From positions 248,001 through 312,000 of the forward strand of contig NZ_FNSU01000004.1 in assembly GCF_900105325.1 (NCBI RefSeq): 64,000 bases of DNA. The letters run 5' to 3'. The notes below the pieces were generated by a model. The model had not been told where the DNA came from. It saw only the letters and a list, made by a program, of their open reading frames with translations, and did not search any database. Position numbers and translations under genes: made by a program. How positions within the stretch are numbered: position 1 is the stretch's first letter; each line of letters starts with the position of its first letter. Positions 55,619 through 64,000 of the stretch are shown piece by piece. This DNA is from Pseudomonas marginalis (lineage in GTDB: Bacteria > Pseudomonadota > Gammaproteobacteria > Pseudomonadales > Pseudomonadaceae).

Positions 55619-55827
55619 ATTTGTTTTTGTGTCGCTTATAGAATCTGTTTCCAGTCCCTGCACCAATTTGTTACCGAACGCCCCAGCTCGGCGCAAAACC
55701 GCGCTGTCGTGACACACCTCCCTCGCTATAAAACCCCTTCGCAAGAAATTTCATCACGCCTCGAAGCCTTAATTTACAAGGCTCGCACACGCTTTTCGGA
55801 AAAATCCTAACACCTCTCTCGGAAAGT

Positions 55828-55843
55828 TGGCCGCTTGATTGCA
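55828..55843 (+). promoter_or_regulatory. Sigma-54 promoter of hutU
   Basis: TGGCCGCTTGATTGCA with exact GG-N10-GC spacing and TTGC. Expected start about 55853, 80 nt before the hutU start. Agrees with reports that hutU in fluorescens pseudomonads is RpoN-dependent (CbrB). Confidence 0.75.
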
Positions 55844-55849
55844 TATGCT

Positions 55850-55859
55850 TGTATGTACA
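55850..55859. promoter_or_regulatory. HutC operator at the hutU transcription start
   Basis: TGTATGTACA, TGTA-N2-TACA. It covers the predicted start site of the sigma-54 promoter, a position where HutC would block transcription. Confidence 0.65.
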
Positions 55860-55932
55860 AGTAAAGATGTGTGCGTAAGACTCTCCTTCGCACCATCCAT
55901 GTTCGCGCATCGATCGCCGAGGAGTTCTTGTT

Positions 55933-57603
55933 GTGACCAAGCCTACAAAATACCGTGACGTCGAAATCCGCGCCGCCCGCGGTAACAAGCTCACCGCCAA
56001 AAGCTGGCTGACTGAAGCGCCGCTGCGCATGCTCATGAACAACCTCGATCCGCAAGTGGCCGAGAACCCCAAGGAACTGGTGGTGTACGGCGGTATTGGC
56101 CGTGCAGCGCGCAACTGGGAGTGCTACGACCAGATCGTCGAGAGCCTCACCCACCTGAATGACGACGAAACCCTGCTGGTGCAATCCGGCAAGCCGGTCG
56201 GCGTGTTCAAGACCCACAGCAATGCCCCGCGTGTGCTGATCGCCAACTCCAATCTGGTACCGCACTGGGCCAGCTGGGAGCACTTCAATGAACTGGATGC
56301 CAAGGGCCTGGCCATGTACGGCCAGATGACCGCCGGCAGCTGGATCTACATCGGCAGCCAGGGCATCGTCCAGGGCACCTACGAAACCTTCGTCGAAGCC
56401 GGTCGCCAGCATTACGACAGCAACTTGAAGGGTCGTTGGGTCCTCACCGCCGGCCTCGGCGGCATGGGCGGTGCCCAGCCTCTGGCCGCAACCCTCGCTG
56501 GCGCGTGCTCGCTGAACATTGAATGCCAGCAGGTCAGCATCGATTTCCGCCTCAACAGCCGCTATGTCGACGAGCAGGCCACCGACCTCGATGACGCCCT
56601 GGCCCGCATCGCCAAGTACACAAAGGAAGGCAAGGCCATCTCCATCGCGTTGCTGGGTAACGCCGCTGAAATCCTGCCGGAACTGGTCAAGCGTGGCGTG
56701 CGCCCGGACATGGTTACCGACCAGACCAGCGCCCACGACCCGCTCAACGGTTACCTGCCGGCCGGCTGGACCTGGGACGAATACCGCGCCCGCGCCAAGA
56801 CCGAACCGGCTGCCGTGATCAAGGCCGCCAAGCAGTCGATGGCGGTGCACGTCAAAGCCATGCTGGACTTCCAGAAGCAAGGCATCCCGACCTTCGACTA
56901 CGGCAACAACATCCGCCAGATGGCCCAGGAAGAGGGCGTGGAAAATGCCTTCGACTTCCCAGGCTTCGTACCGGCGTACATCCGTCCGCTGTTCTGCCGT
57001 GGCATCGGCCCGTTCCGCTGGGCTGCGCTGTCGGGCGACCCGCAGGACATCTACAAGACCGACGCCAAGGTCAAAGAGCTGATCCCCGATGACGCACACC
57101 TGCACAACTGGTTGGACATGGCGCGCGAGCGCATCAGCTTCCAGGGCCTGCCAGCGCGTATCTGCTGGGTTGGCCTGGGCCAACGCGCCAAGCTCGGCCT
57201 GGCGTTCAACGAGATGGTGCGTAGCGGCGAGCTGTCGGCACCGGTGGTGATCGGTCGTGACCACTTGGACTCCGGTTCGGTCGCCAGCCCCAACCGCGAA
57301 ACCGAATCCATGCAGGACGGTTCCGACGCCGTGTCCGACTGGCCGCTGCTCAACGCCTTGCTCAACACCGCCAGCGGCGCGACCTGGGTTTCGCTGCACC
57401 ACGGTGGCGGCGTGGGCATGGGCTTCTCCCAGCACTCCGGCATGGTGATCGTCTGTGACGGGACCGACGAAGCGGCCGAGCGCATCGCCCGCGTGCTGCA
57501 CAACGACCCGGCCACCGGTGTGATGCGTCATGCGGACGCCGGTTACCAGATCGCCATCGACTGCGCCAAAGAGCAGGGCCTCAATCTTCCAATGATCAAG
57601 TAA
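55933..57603 (+). CDS. hutU: Urocanate hydratase
   Basis: 556 residues from [24 protein letters not shown] (NAD-binding), [13 protein letters not shown] and the active-site Cys in [11 protein letters not shown] are typical. Converts urocanate to imidazolone propionate with tightly bound NAD+. First gene of the main hut transcript. Confidence 0.97.
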   Translation: MTKPTKYRDVEIRAARGNKLTAKSWLTEAPLRMLMNNLDPQVAENPKELVVYGGIGRAARNWECYDQIVESLTHLNDDETLLVQSGKPVGVFKTHSNAPRVLIANSNLVPHWASWEHFNELDAKGLAMYGQMTAGSWIYIGSQGIVQGTYETFVEAGRQHYDSNLKGRWVLTAGLGGMGGAQPLAATLAGACSLNIECQQVSIDFRLNSRYVDEQATDLDDALARIAKYTKEGKAISIALLGNAAEILPELVKRGVRPDMVTDQTSAHDPLNGYLPAGWTWDEYRARAKTEPAAVIKAAKQSMAVHVKAMLDFQKQGIPTFDYGNNIRQMAQEEGVENAFDFPGFVPAYIRPLFCRGIGPFRWAALSGDPQDIYKTDAKVKELIPDDAHLHNWLDMARERISFQGLPARICWVGLGQRAKLGLAFNEMVRSGELSAPVVIGRDHLDSGSVASPNRETESMQDGSDAVSDWPLLNALLNTASGATWVSLHHGGGVGMGFSQHSGMVIVCDGTDEAAERIARVLHNDPATGVMRHADAGYQIAIDCAKEQGLNLPMIK

Positions 57604-57608
57604 CCAAT

Positions 57609-57696
57609 GTGGGAGGGGGCTTGCTCCCGATGGCGGTGTATCAGCCAATAGGTCTGGTGACTGACCCACTGCTATCGGGAGCAAGCCCCCTCCCAC
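57609..57696. repeat. Intact REPIN (GTGGGAGGGGG family) inside the hut transcript
   Basis: 88 bp, six bases after the hutU stop and 49 nt before the permease gene. In the mRNA it would form a long hairpin between hutU and the distal genes. Confidence 0.9.
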
Positions 57697-57745
57697 AGTT
57701 GAGCGGCGGCGACCCCCAAGACAATCCATCAGAGGTTGAACACCC

Positions 57746-59206
57746 ATGGCTGCAAGTGACGCGCGTGCAAGCACCACCCCGTTGATCGAAAGGCGTTCGA
57801 TCGACTACATCCCGGAAGCGGAAAGACACGGTCGTCTCTTGAGCCAGTTCACCCTGTGGCTGGGTGCCAACCTGCAGATCACGGCGATCGTCACCGGGGC
57901 CCTGGCCGTGGTGCTGGGCGGTGATGTGTTCTGGTCGTTGCTCGGTCTGTTGATCGGTCAACTGCTGGGCGGCGGCGTCATGGCGTTGCATGCGGCGCAA
58001 GGGCCCAGGCTGGGCCTGCCGCAGATGATCTCCAGCCGGGTGCAGTTCGGTGTGTACGGCGCGGCGATTCCGATCGTGCTGGTCTGCCTGATGTACCTTG
58101 GTTTCACCGCCACCGGCACCGTGCTTTCCGGCCAGGCCCTGGGCCAGTTGTTTGGTGTCAGCGACAGCGTCGGGATCCTGATCTTCGCCAGTGTCATCGT
58201 GCTGGTCACGGTGCTCGGTTACCGGGTGATCCACTTCATCGGCCGCGTTGCCAGCGTCATTGGCGTGATTGCCTTTGTCTACCTGTTCAGCCGTCTGATG
58301 AGCCAGGCCGACGTAGGCGCACTCCTGCAAATCCGCCACTTCAGCTGGAGCAGCTTCCTGCTGGCGGTGTCGCTCGCGGCCTCCTGGCAAATCGCCTTCG
58401 GCCCGTACGTGGCGGACTATTCACGCTACCTGCCGAGCAACACGTCCTCGCTGAAAACCTTTCTTGCCGCAGGCGCAGGTTCGGTGGTGGGTGCACAAGT
58501 GGCGATGATCCTCGGCGTGTTTGCCGCGGCCATGTCCAACGGGCAATTTGCCGGTCACGAAGTGGCCTACATCGTCGGCCTGGGCGGTACCGGAGCCACT
58601 GCGGCGCTGCTGTATTTCAGCATCGCGTTCGGCAAGGTCACCATCTCCACGCTGAACTCCTACGGCAGCTTCATGTGCATTGCCACGATCATCAGCGGCT
58701 TTCGCGGTCGCCTCGAGGTCACGCGCTTGCAGCGCCTGTTTTTCGTACTGGCCATCGTCGGTACGGCGACCCTGATCGCCTTGCTCGGGCAGCACTCGTT
58801 CCTGGGGGCGTTCAAGTCCTTCATCCTGTTCCTGCTGGCGTTTTTTACCCCATGGAGCGCGATCAATCTGGTCGACTACTACTGCATCACCCGCGATCGC
58901 TACGACGTGCCGGCGCTGGCCGATCCGAACGGGCGCTATGGCCGTTGGAACCTGCTCGGTATCAGCGTGTATGTCTTCGGTGTGCTGGTGCAATTGCCGT
59001 TCATCTCCACCAAGTTCTACACCGGTCCCCTGGTGGCGGCCCTGGGGGATGTGGATATTTCCTGGATCATCGGCCTGGTTCTTCCCGCCGCGCTCTATTA
59101 CTGGGCGGCGAAAAAGTGGCCTCGCGCAACGCCTGAACACCTGACCCTGCCGACAGAGCAGGGCGCTGCACCGACGACGACAAACGGGCTGGTTGCACAG
59201 GCCTGA
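57746..59206 (+). CDS. NCS1/cytosine-permease-type transporter, probable urocanate permease (HutTu)
   Basis: 486 residues, twelve hydrophobic segments, purine-cytosine permease family (FGPYVADYSRYLPSNTS, FTPWSAINLVDYYCITRDRYDV). N-terminal ERRSIDYIPEAERHG typical. Located between hutU and hutXWV. In SBW25 a codB-like gene in this position was shown, as I recall, to be the urocanate transporter; here that is inference from position. Confidence 0.82.
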   Translation: MAASDARASTTPLIERRSIDYIPEAERHGRLLSQFTLWLGANLQITAIVTGALAVVLGGDVFWSLLGLLIGQLLGGGVMALHAAQGPRLGLPQMISSRVQFGVYGAAIPIVLVCLMYLGFTATGTVLSGQALGQLFGVSDSVGILIFASVIVLVTVLGYRVIHFIGRVASVIGVIAFVYLFSRLMSQADVGALLQIRHFSWSSFLLAVSLAASWQIAFGPYVADYSRYLPSNTSSLKTFLAAGAGSVVGAQVAMILGVFAAAMSNGQFAGHEVAYIVGLGGTGATAALLYFSIAFGKVTISTLNSYGSFMCIATIISGFRGRLEVTRLQRLFFVLAIVGTATLIALLGQHSFLGAFKSFILFLLAFFTPWSAINLVDYYCITRDRYDVPALADPNGRYGRWNLLGISVYVFGVLVQLPFISTKFYTGPLVAALGDVDISWIIGLVLPAALYYWAAKKWPRATPEHLTLPTEQGAAPTTTNGLVAQA

Positions 59207-59276
59207 TGGGACGTGGACAGGGCAGGATGCCTACTGACTGCCGTAATCCATTTCAAGATTTGGGAGCGTCACAACA

Positions 59277-60242
59277 ATGAAAATGCATAAGACCCTGTTG
59301 GCCACCGTGTTTTCCGCGGGCTTGCTGGCCACTGCTGGCGCCCAGGCGGCCGGTTGGTGTGAATCCGGCAAACCGGTGAAATTCGCCGGCCTGAACTGGG
59401 AAAGCGGCATGTTGCTCACCGACATCCTGCAAACCGTGCTGGAAAAAGGCTACGACTGCAAAACCGACAGCTTGCCAGGCAACTCCATCACCATGGAAAA
59501 CGCCCTGAGCAGCAACGACATCCAAGTGTTTGCCGAAGAATGGGTCGGCCGCAGCGAAGTCTGGAACAAGGCCGAGAAGGCCGGCAAAGTCGTCGGTGTC
59601 GGTGCCCCGGTGGTGGGCGCCGTCGAAGGCTGGTACGTACCGCGCTACGTGATCGAAGGCGACGCCAAGCGCAAGCTGGAAGCCAAGGCGCCGGACCTGA
59701 AAAACATCGCCGACCTGGCCAAGTACGCCGCGGTGTTCAAGGACCAGGAAGAACCGTCCAAGGGCCGTTTCTACAACTGCCCGGCCGGCTGGACCTGCGA
59801 GCTGGACAACAGCGAAATGCTCAAGAGCTACGGCCTGGAAAGCACCTACACCAACTTCCGCCCAGGCACCGGCCCGGCGCTGGATGCGGCGGTGCTGTCG
59901 AGCTACAAGCGTGGCGAGCCGATCCTGTTCTACTACTGGTCGCCAACCCCGCTGATGGGCCAGGTCGACCTGGTCAAGCTGGAAGAAAAAACCGGTGTGG
60001 ATAAGACCGTGAGCATCAAGGTCGGCCTGTCCAAGACCTTCCACGAACAAGCCCCGGAACTGGTGGCCGTGCTGGAAAAAGTCAACTTGCCCATCGACCT
60101 GCTGAACCAGAACCTGGGGCGCATGGCCAAGGAGCGCATTGAGTCGCCGAAACTGGCGAAAATTTTCCTCAAGGAACATCCTGAAGTCTGGCACGCCTGG
60201 GTGAGCGACGAGGCAGCCAAGAAAATCGACGCGGCCTTGTAG
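59277..60242 (+). CDS. hutX: Histidine ABC transporter binding protein (HutX)
   Basis: 321 residues, OpuAC-type binding protein. Signal peptide MKMHKTLLATVFSAGLLATAGAQA. GLNWESGMLLTDILQTVLEKGYDC and SNDIQVFAEEWVGRSEVW are family signatures; cysteines at about 27, 64, 166 and 172 suggest disulphides. Binds histidine in the periplasm for HutWV. Start ATG has GGGAGCG upstream. Confidence 0.9.
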   Translation: MKMHKTLLATVFSAGLLATAGAQAAGWCESGKPVKFAGLNWESGMLLTDILQTVLEKGYDCKTDSLPGNSITMENALSSNDIQVFAEEWVGRSEVWNKAEKAGKVVGVGAPVVGAVEGWYVPRYVIEGDAKRKLEAKAPDLKNIADLAKYAAVFKDQEEPSKGRFYNCPAGWTCELDNSEMLKSYGLESTYTNFRPGTGPALDAAVLSSYKRGEPILFYYWSPTPLMGQVDLVKLEEKTGVDKTVSIKVGLSKTFHEQAPELVAVLEKVNLPIDLLNQNLGRMAKERIESPKLAKIFLKEHPEVWHAWVSDEAAKKIDAAL

Positions 60243-60313
60243 GTCAAGTGTGCACGGCTACCCTCATGGGTAGCCGGGCGCCTGGCCACAACCCACTGGA
60301 TCGAGAGCACGCT

Positions 60314-61165
60314 ATGTTTCCTGAGAGTTTTACGTTTTCCATCGCCGACTGGGTCAATGGTTGGGTGGATTCACTGGTCACCAACTACGGCGATGTGTTC
60401 CGGCACATCTCCGACACCCTGCTGTGGGCCATCGTCAACCTGGAAGGGCTGCTGCGCGCCGCCCCCTGGTGGCTGATGCTGGCCATCGTCGGCGCCGTTG
60501 CCTGGCATGCCACCCGCAAGGTGCTGACCACGGCGGTGATCGTTGGTTTGCTGTTCCTGGTGGGCGCGGTCGGCCTGTGGGACAAGCTGATGCAGACCCT
60601 GGCGCTGATGATGGTTGCCACGGTGATCTCGGTGTTGATCGGCATCCCGCTGGGCATCCTGTCGGCGCGCAGCAATCGCCTGCGTTCGGTGTTGATGCCG
60701 CTGCTCGACATCATGCAGACCATGCCCAGCTTCGTGTACCTGATCCCGGTGCTGATGCTGTTCGGCCTGGGCAAGGTGCCGGCGATTTTCGCCACGGTGA
60801 TCTACGCCGCGCCGCCACTGATTCGCCTCACCGACCTGGGGATTCGCCAGGTCGACGGCGAAGTCATGGAAGCCATCAACGCCTTTGGTGCCAACCGCTG
60901 GCAACAGCTGTTCGGCGTGCAATTGCCGCTGGCGCTGCCGAGCATCATGGCCGGTATCAACCAGACCACCATGATGGCGTTGTCGATGGTAGTGATCGCC
61001 TCGATGATCGGCGCCCGTGGCTTGGGTGAAGACGTCCTGGTCGGCATCCAGACCCTCAACGTCGGCCGGGGCCTCGAAGCCGGGCTGGCGATCGTGATTC
61101 TCGCCGTGGTCATCGACCGCATTACCCAGGCCTATGGTCGTCCACGGCATGAGGCGAGCAAATGA
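60314..61165 (+). CDS. hutW: Histidine ABC transporter permease (HutW)
   Basis: 283 residues, BPD_transp_1 / ProW-like permease. Start [22 protein letters not shown]; upstream in-frame ATG is rejected because the sequence before it is the spacer after hutX. EAA loop [24 protein letters not shown] (about 190-213). Overlaps hutV by four bases. Confidence 0.9.
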   Translation: MFPESFTFSIADWVNGWVDSLVTNYGDVFRHISDTLLWAIVNLEGLLRAAPWWLMLAIVGAVAWHATRKVLTTAVIVGLLFLVGAVGLWDKLMQTLALMMVATVISVLIGIPLGILSARSNRLRSVLMPLLDIMQTMPSFVYLIPVLMLFGLGKVPAIFATVIYAAPPLIRLTDLGIRQVDGEVMEAINAFGANRWQQLFGVQLPLALPSIMAGINQTTMMALSMVVIASMIGARGLGEDVLVGIQTLNVGRGLEAGLAIVILAVVIDRITQAYGRPRHEASK

Positions 61166-61986
61166 CTACTGTCAGCAAAATCGAAGTTAAAAACGTCTTC
61201 AAGATCTTCGGCGCCCGCTCCAAGGAGGCGCTGGCGATGGTTGGCCAGGGCAAGACCAAGGACCAGGTGCTGGCCGAGACCGGCTGCGTGGTCGGCGTGA
61301 ACGATTTGTCCCTGAGCATCGGCACCGGTGAGATCTTCGTGATCATGGGCCTGTCGGGCTCGGGCAAATCCACGCTGGTGCGCCACTTCAACCGCCTGAT
61401 CGACCCCACCAGCGGCGCGATCCTGGTGGACGGCGAAGACATCCTGCAACTGGACATGGACGCCCTGCGCCAATTCCGTCGGCACAAGATCAGCATGGTG
61501 TTCCAGAGCTTCGGCCTGCTGCCCCACAAGAGCGTGCTCGACAACGTCGCCTACGGCCTCAAGGTGCGTGGCGAAACCAAGCAGGTCTGCGCTGAACGCG
61601 CGCTGCACTGGATCGAAACCGTGGGCCTCAAGGGCTACGAAAACAAGTACCCGCACCAGCTCTCCGGCGGCATGCGCCAGCGTGTCGGCCTGGCCCGCGC
61701 CCTGGCCGCTGACACCGACATCATCCTGATGGACGAAGCCTTCAGCGCCCTCGACCCGCTGATCCGCGCCGAGATGCAGGACCAGTTGCTCGAGCTGCAA
61801 AAGACCCTGCACAAGACCATCGTGTTCATCACCCACGACCTCGACGAGGCCGTGCGTATCGGCAACCGCATCGCGATTCTCAAGGACGGCAGGCTGATCC
61901 AGGTCGGCACGCCGCGGGAGATCCTGCATTCGCCGGCGGATGAGTATGTGGATCGGTTTGTCCAGCGGCGTGCGGCGGTGGTCTGA
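61162..61986 (+). CDS. hutV: Histidine ABC transporter ATPase (HutV)
   Basis: 274 residues. N-terminal ProV-like extension, Walker [10 protein letters not shown] (about 63-71), Q-loop [10 protein letters not shown], signature LSGGMRQR, Walker [16 protein letters not shown]-loop [12 protein letters not shown]-binding partner of HutXW. Coupled to hutW. Confidence 0.92.
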   Translation: MTTVSKIEVKNVFKIFGARSKEALAMVGQGKTKDQVLAETGCVVGVNDLSLSIGTGEIFVIMGLSGSGKSTLVRHFNRLIDPTSGAILVDGEDILQLDMDALRQFRRHKISMVFQSFGLLPHKSVLDNVAYGLKVRGETKQVCAERALHWIETVGLKGYENKYPHQLSGGMRQRVGLARALAADTDIILMDEAFSALDPLIRAEMQDQLLELQKTLHKTIVFITHDLDEAVRIGNRIAILKDGRLIQVGTPREILHSPADEYVDRFVQRRAAVV

Positions 61987-62040
61987 CCCAGGTTCTGTGG
62001 TGAGGCCGGCAAAGCTGTAGAGAATATGAAGAGGTCAACA

Positions 62041-63549
62041 ATGTCCCAGGCAGCAAAAATCATCATCGCCGACACCCCCCTGCGCTGGCAGGACGTGGTC
62101 GCCGTGGCCCGTCATGGTGCGGTGCTCGAACTCTCGGGCCAGGCCTGGGCGCGTATCGACAATGCCCAGGCCATCGTGCAGCGCATCGTTACCAGCGGCG
62201 AACGCGCCTACGGCGTGAACACCGGGTTGGGCGCATTGTGCAACGTGTCGCTTAAAGGCGAGCAACTGAGCCAGCTGTCGCGCAATACCCTGTTGAGTCA
62301 CGCCTGTGGCGTCGGCCCGGTCCTCAGCGACGAGCAGACCCGCGCGATCATCTGCGCGGCGGTCATCAACTACAGCCACGGCAAATCCGGCCTGCATCCG
62401 CAGGTGGTGCATTCGCTGCTGGCGCTGCTCAACCACGGCATCACGCCACAAGTACCGTCCCAGGGCTCGGTGGGTTACCTGACTCATATGGCCCATGTCG
62501 GCGTGGCGCTGCTGGGTGTCGGAAATGTGAGCTATCGCGGCCGGATCGTCCCGGCGCAACAGGCCCTGGACGAAGAAGGTTTGCAGCCGGTGGTCCTCGG
62601 CGCCAAGGACGGCCTGTGCCTGGTCAACGGCACGCCGTGCATGACCGGCCTGAGCTGCCTGGCCCTGGCCGACGCCCATCATTTGCTGCAATGGGCCGAC
62701 GTGATCGGTGCCATGAGCTTCGAAGCCCAGCGCGGCCAGATCGACGCCTTCGACGAAGAAATCATCGCCCTCAAGCCGCACCCGGGCATGCAGCATGTCG
62801 GCCGCAACCTGCGTGCGTTGCTCGATGGCAGTGAAGTGATTGCGAGCAGCAAAGGCATCCGCACCCAGGACGCCCTGAGCCTGCGCTCGATCCCGCAGAT
62901 CCACGGCGCGGCGCGCGACCAGGTGGAACACGCCACTCGTCAGATCGAGACCGAACTCAACAGCGCCACCGACAACCCGCTGGTGCTCGGCACGCCGGAC
63001 CACTACCGCGTGGTGTCCCAGGCCAACCCCCACGGCCAGTCCGTCGCCCTGGCGGCCGACCTGCTGGCGATTGCCCTGGCCGAAATCGGCTCGGTGGCCG
63101 AGCGCCGCCTCGACCGCCTGATCAACCCCCACGTCAGCGGCCTGCCGGCGTTCCTGGTGAGCAACCCAGGGGTCAACTCCGGGATGATGATCGTGCAGTA
63201 CGTCGCCGCCTCGCTGTGCGGACAGAACCGCCAATTGGCGCAACCGGCGGTGCTCGACAACTTCGTCACCTCGGGCCTGCAGGAGGACCACCTGAGCATG
63301 GGCACCAACGCCGCGCTCAAGCTGCACCAGGTAGTGGCCAACGTCACCCAGATCCTCGCCATCGAGTACCTGCTGGCGGCCCAGGCCTTCGAATTCCTGA
63401 AAGACCAGCGCTTCGGCGCGGGCACCGATCGCGCCTGGCGCCTGTTGCGTGAAGTGGTGCCGGCCTATGAGCAGGACCGTTGGCTGGCGCCGGATATTGC
63501 GGCCGCCGCCAAGGTGCTCAAGGACACCGCCTTACCGAATCTGTACTGA
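62041..63549 (+). CDS. hutH1: HAL/PAL-fold ammonia-lyase homologue HutH1 lacking the MIO triad
   Basis: 502 residues from the ATG at 62041 (an earlier in-frame start at 62026 is less likely). Aligned with histidase, Tyr57 (AYGVNTG), His87 (LSHACG), Asn196 (VNGT), Gln277, Arg283 and Glu416 (QEDHLSM) are kept. But the MIO motif region reads GSVG-YLTHMAH at 142-152, where histidase has GSVG-ASG-DLAPLAH: the three residues Ala-Ser-Gly are deleted. In addition histidase Tyr280 is Leu280 (QDALSLR) and the Phe of GNFH is Pro331 (ANPHG). Without MIO it cannot eliminate ammonia by the known mechanism. Its role in the hut operon is unknown; regulatory, structural or non-MIO catalysis are possible. Confidence 0.85.
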   Translation: MSQAAKIIIADTPLRWQDVVAVARHGAVLELSGQAWARIDNAQAIVQRIVTSGERAYGVNTGLGALCNVSLKGEQLSQLSRNTLLSHACGVGPVLSDEQTRAIICAAVINYSHGKSGLHPQVVHSLLALLNHGITPQVPSQGSVGYLTHMAHVGVALLGVGNVSYRGRIVPAQQALDEEGLQPVVLGAKDGLCLVNGTPCMTGLSCLALADAHHLLQWADVIGAMSFEAQRGQIDAFDEEIIALKPHPGMQHVGRNLRALLDGSEVIASSKGIRTQDALSLRSIPQIHGAARDQVEHATRQIETELNSATDNPLVLGTPDHYRVVSQANPHGQSVALAADLLAIALAEIGSVAERRLDRLINPHVSGLPAFLVSNPGVNSGMMIVQYVAASLCGQNRQLAQPAVLDNFVTSGLQEDHLSMGTNAALKLHQVVANVTQILAIEYLLAAQAFEFLKDQRFGAGTDRAWRLLREVVPAYEQDRWLAPDIAAAAKVLKDTALPNLY

Positions 63550-63588
63550 ATACTTATTTCAAAAGAATAATTCACAAGGAGTATGAAT

Positions 63589-64000
63589 GTGACTGCGCTA
63601 AACCTGATTCCAGGCCAACTGAGCCTCGCCCAACTGCGGGCCATCTACCAGCAGCCGGTAACCCTCAGTCTGGATGACAGTGCCTCGGCCCAGATCGAAG
63701 CCAGTGTGGCCTGCGTGGAACAGATTCTCGCCGAGAACCGCACCGCCTATGGCATCAACACTGGTTTCGGCCTGCTGGCCTCGACCCGCATCGCCAGCGA
63801 AGACCTGGAAAACCTCCAGCGTTCCCTGGTGTTGTCCCACGCCGCCGGCGTCGGTGAGCCGATCAGCGATGCGCTGGTGCGGCTGGTCATGGTGCTCAAG
63901 GTCAACAGCCTCAGCCGTGGGTTCTCCGGGATTCGCCGGCAGGTGATCGACGCGCTGATTGCGCTGATCAATGCCGAGGTGTACCCGCATATTCCTCTGA
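63589..64000 (+). CDS. hutH2: Histidine ammonia-lyase HutH2, 3' end beyond the window
   Basis: First 137 residues, starting with GTG at 63589 (M)[17 protein letters not shown], seven bases after AAGGAG; ATG at 63583 is in frame but too close to the ribosome site. [16 protein letters not shown] and [10 protein letters not shown] are true histidase motifs. The window ends at PHIPL, a few codons before the ASG triad, so the MIO cannot be checked here. Expected to be the functional histidase of the locus. Confidence 0.93.
   Translation, partial: MTALNLIPGQLSLAQLRAIYQQPVTLSLDDSASAQIEASVACVEQILAENRTAYGINTGFGLLASTRIASEDLENLQRSLVLSHAAGVGEPISDALVRLVMVLKVNSLSRGFSGIRRQVIDALIALINAEVYPHIPL

Larger units (their letters stand above)
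55619..55932. other. hutU upstream region
   Basis: 314 bp without a gene. Its right part carries the sigma-54 promoter and the HutC operator of hutU; the remainder (55620-55820) shows nothing I can identify, though a CbrB enhancer site might be expected there. Confidence 0.5.

Noticed and set aside
62041..63549. hutH1 as ordinary histidase
   Set aside because: No Ala-Ser-Gly MIO triad, and two further active-site residues are changed.

Overview
The window reads as a chromosomal segment of a Pseudomonas of the fluorescens group. The basis is the Pseudomonas gene order (asmA-mutY-yggX, hisBHAF, gpmI-yibN-grxC-secB, ntrBC-glnA-thiI-typA, a complete start of the hut locus), high GC coding sequence, and many REP/REPIN palindromes of the GTGGGAGGGGG...CCCCCTCCCAC kind typical of that group. 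From memory the order resembles P. fluorescens SBW25 between the wss cellulose operon and the hut locus; no database was searched. LAYOUT: 1-5 kb holds the end of a cellulose-operon MinD/BcsQ-like gene, a methyltransferase and a basic amino acid ABC importer on the minus strand. 5.7-12.3 kb carries the GABA permease gabP, an alpha/beta hydrolase unit, a damaged ParE/RelB-type toxin-antitoxin remnant, a BASS-family transporter and a membrane glycosyltransferase. 12.4-16.2 kb (minus) has tRNA-Phe, yggX, mutY and an asmA-family gene. 16.5-22.2 kb (plus) has an OFA-type MFS transporter, hisB-hisH-(DUF2164)-hisA-hisF and a periplasmic binding protein. 22.2-27.3 kb (minus) has yibQ, ctpA, envC and gpmI. 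27.5-28.7 kb (plus) has yibN-grxC-secB. 28.7-32.8 kb has two practically identical 1,277-bp IS481-like elements, each sitting at the same position inside a REPIN, flanking trmL and a small membrane protein gene. 32.8-38.3 kb (minus) has ntrC, ntrB, a cupin lipoprotein, a secreted chorismate mutase and glnA. 38.7-51.6 kb (mostly plus) has thiI, typA, a Cys-cluster protein, glgP, a DUF2339/DUF3999 pair and fbp. 51.7-52.6 kb has two lipoproteins, one a lipocalin. 52.7-64 kb is the hut locus: hutF, hutC, hutD, hutU, a urocanate/cytosine-type permease, hutXWV, hutH1 and the first third of hutH2. HOW IT WORKS TOGETHER: nitrogen nutrition is the main theme. ntrB/ntrC sit near glnA, and sequences with exact sigma-54 spacing (GG-N10-GC) precede glnA, gabP and hutU. 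Ten-base TGTA-N2-TACA palindromes in front of hutF/hutC and at the hutU start fit HutC repression. MOST NOTABLE: (1) the HAL-family gene hutH1 lacks the Ala-Ser-Gly triad that forms the MIO cofactor, and also the conserved Tyr and Phe of the active site, so it cannot be an ordinary histidase; (2) the IS481-like element entered two REPINs at the identical base with 3-bp duplications; (3) three 33-nt hairpins with covarying stems follow the gene after trmL; (4) four DnaA-box 9-mers lie within 1.15 kb at the left edge.
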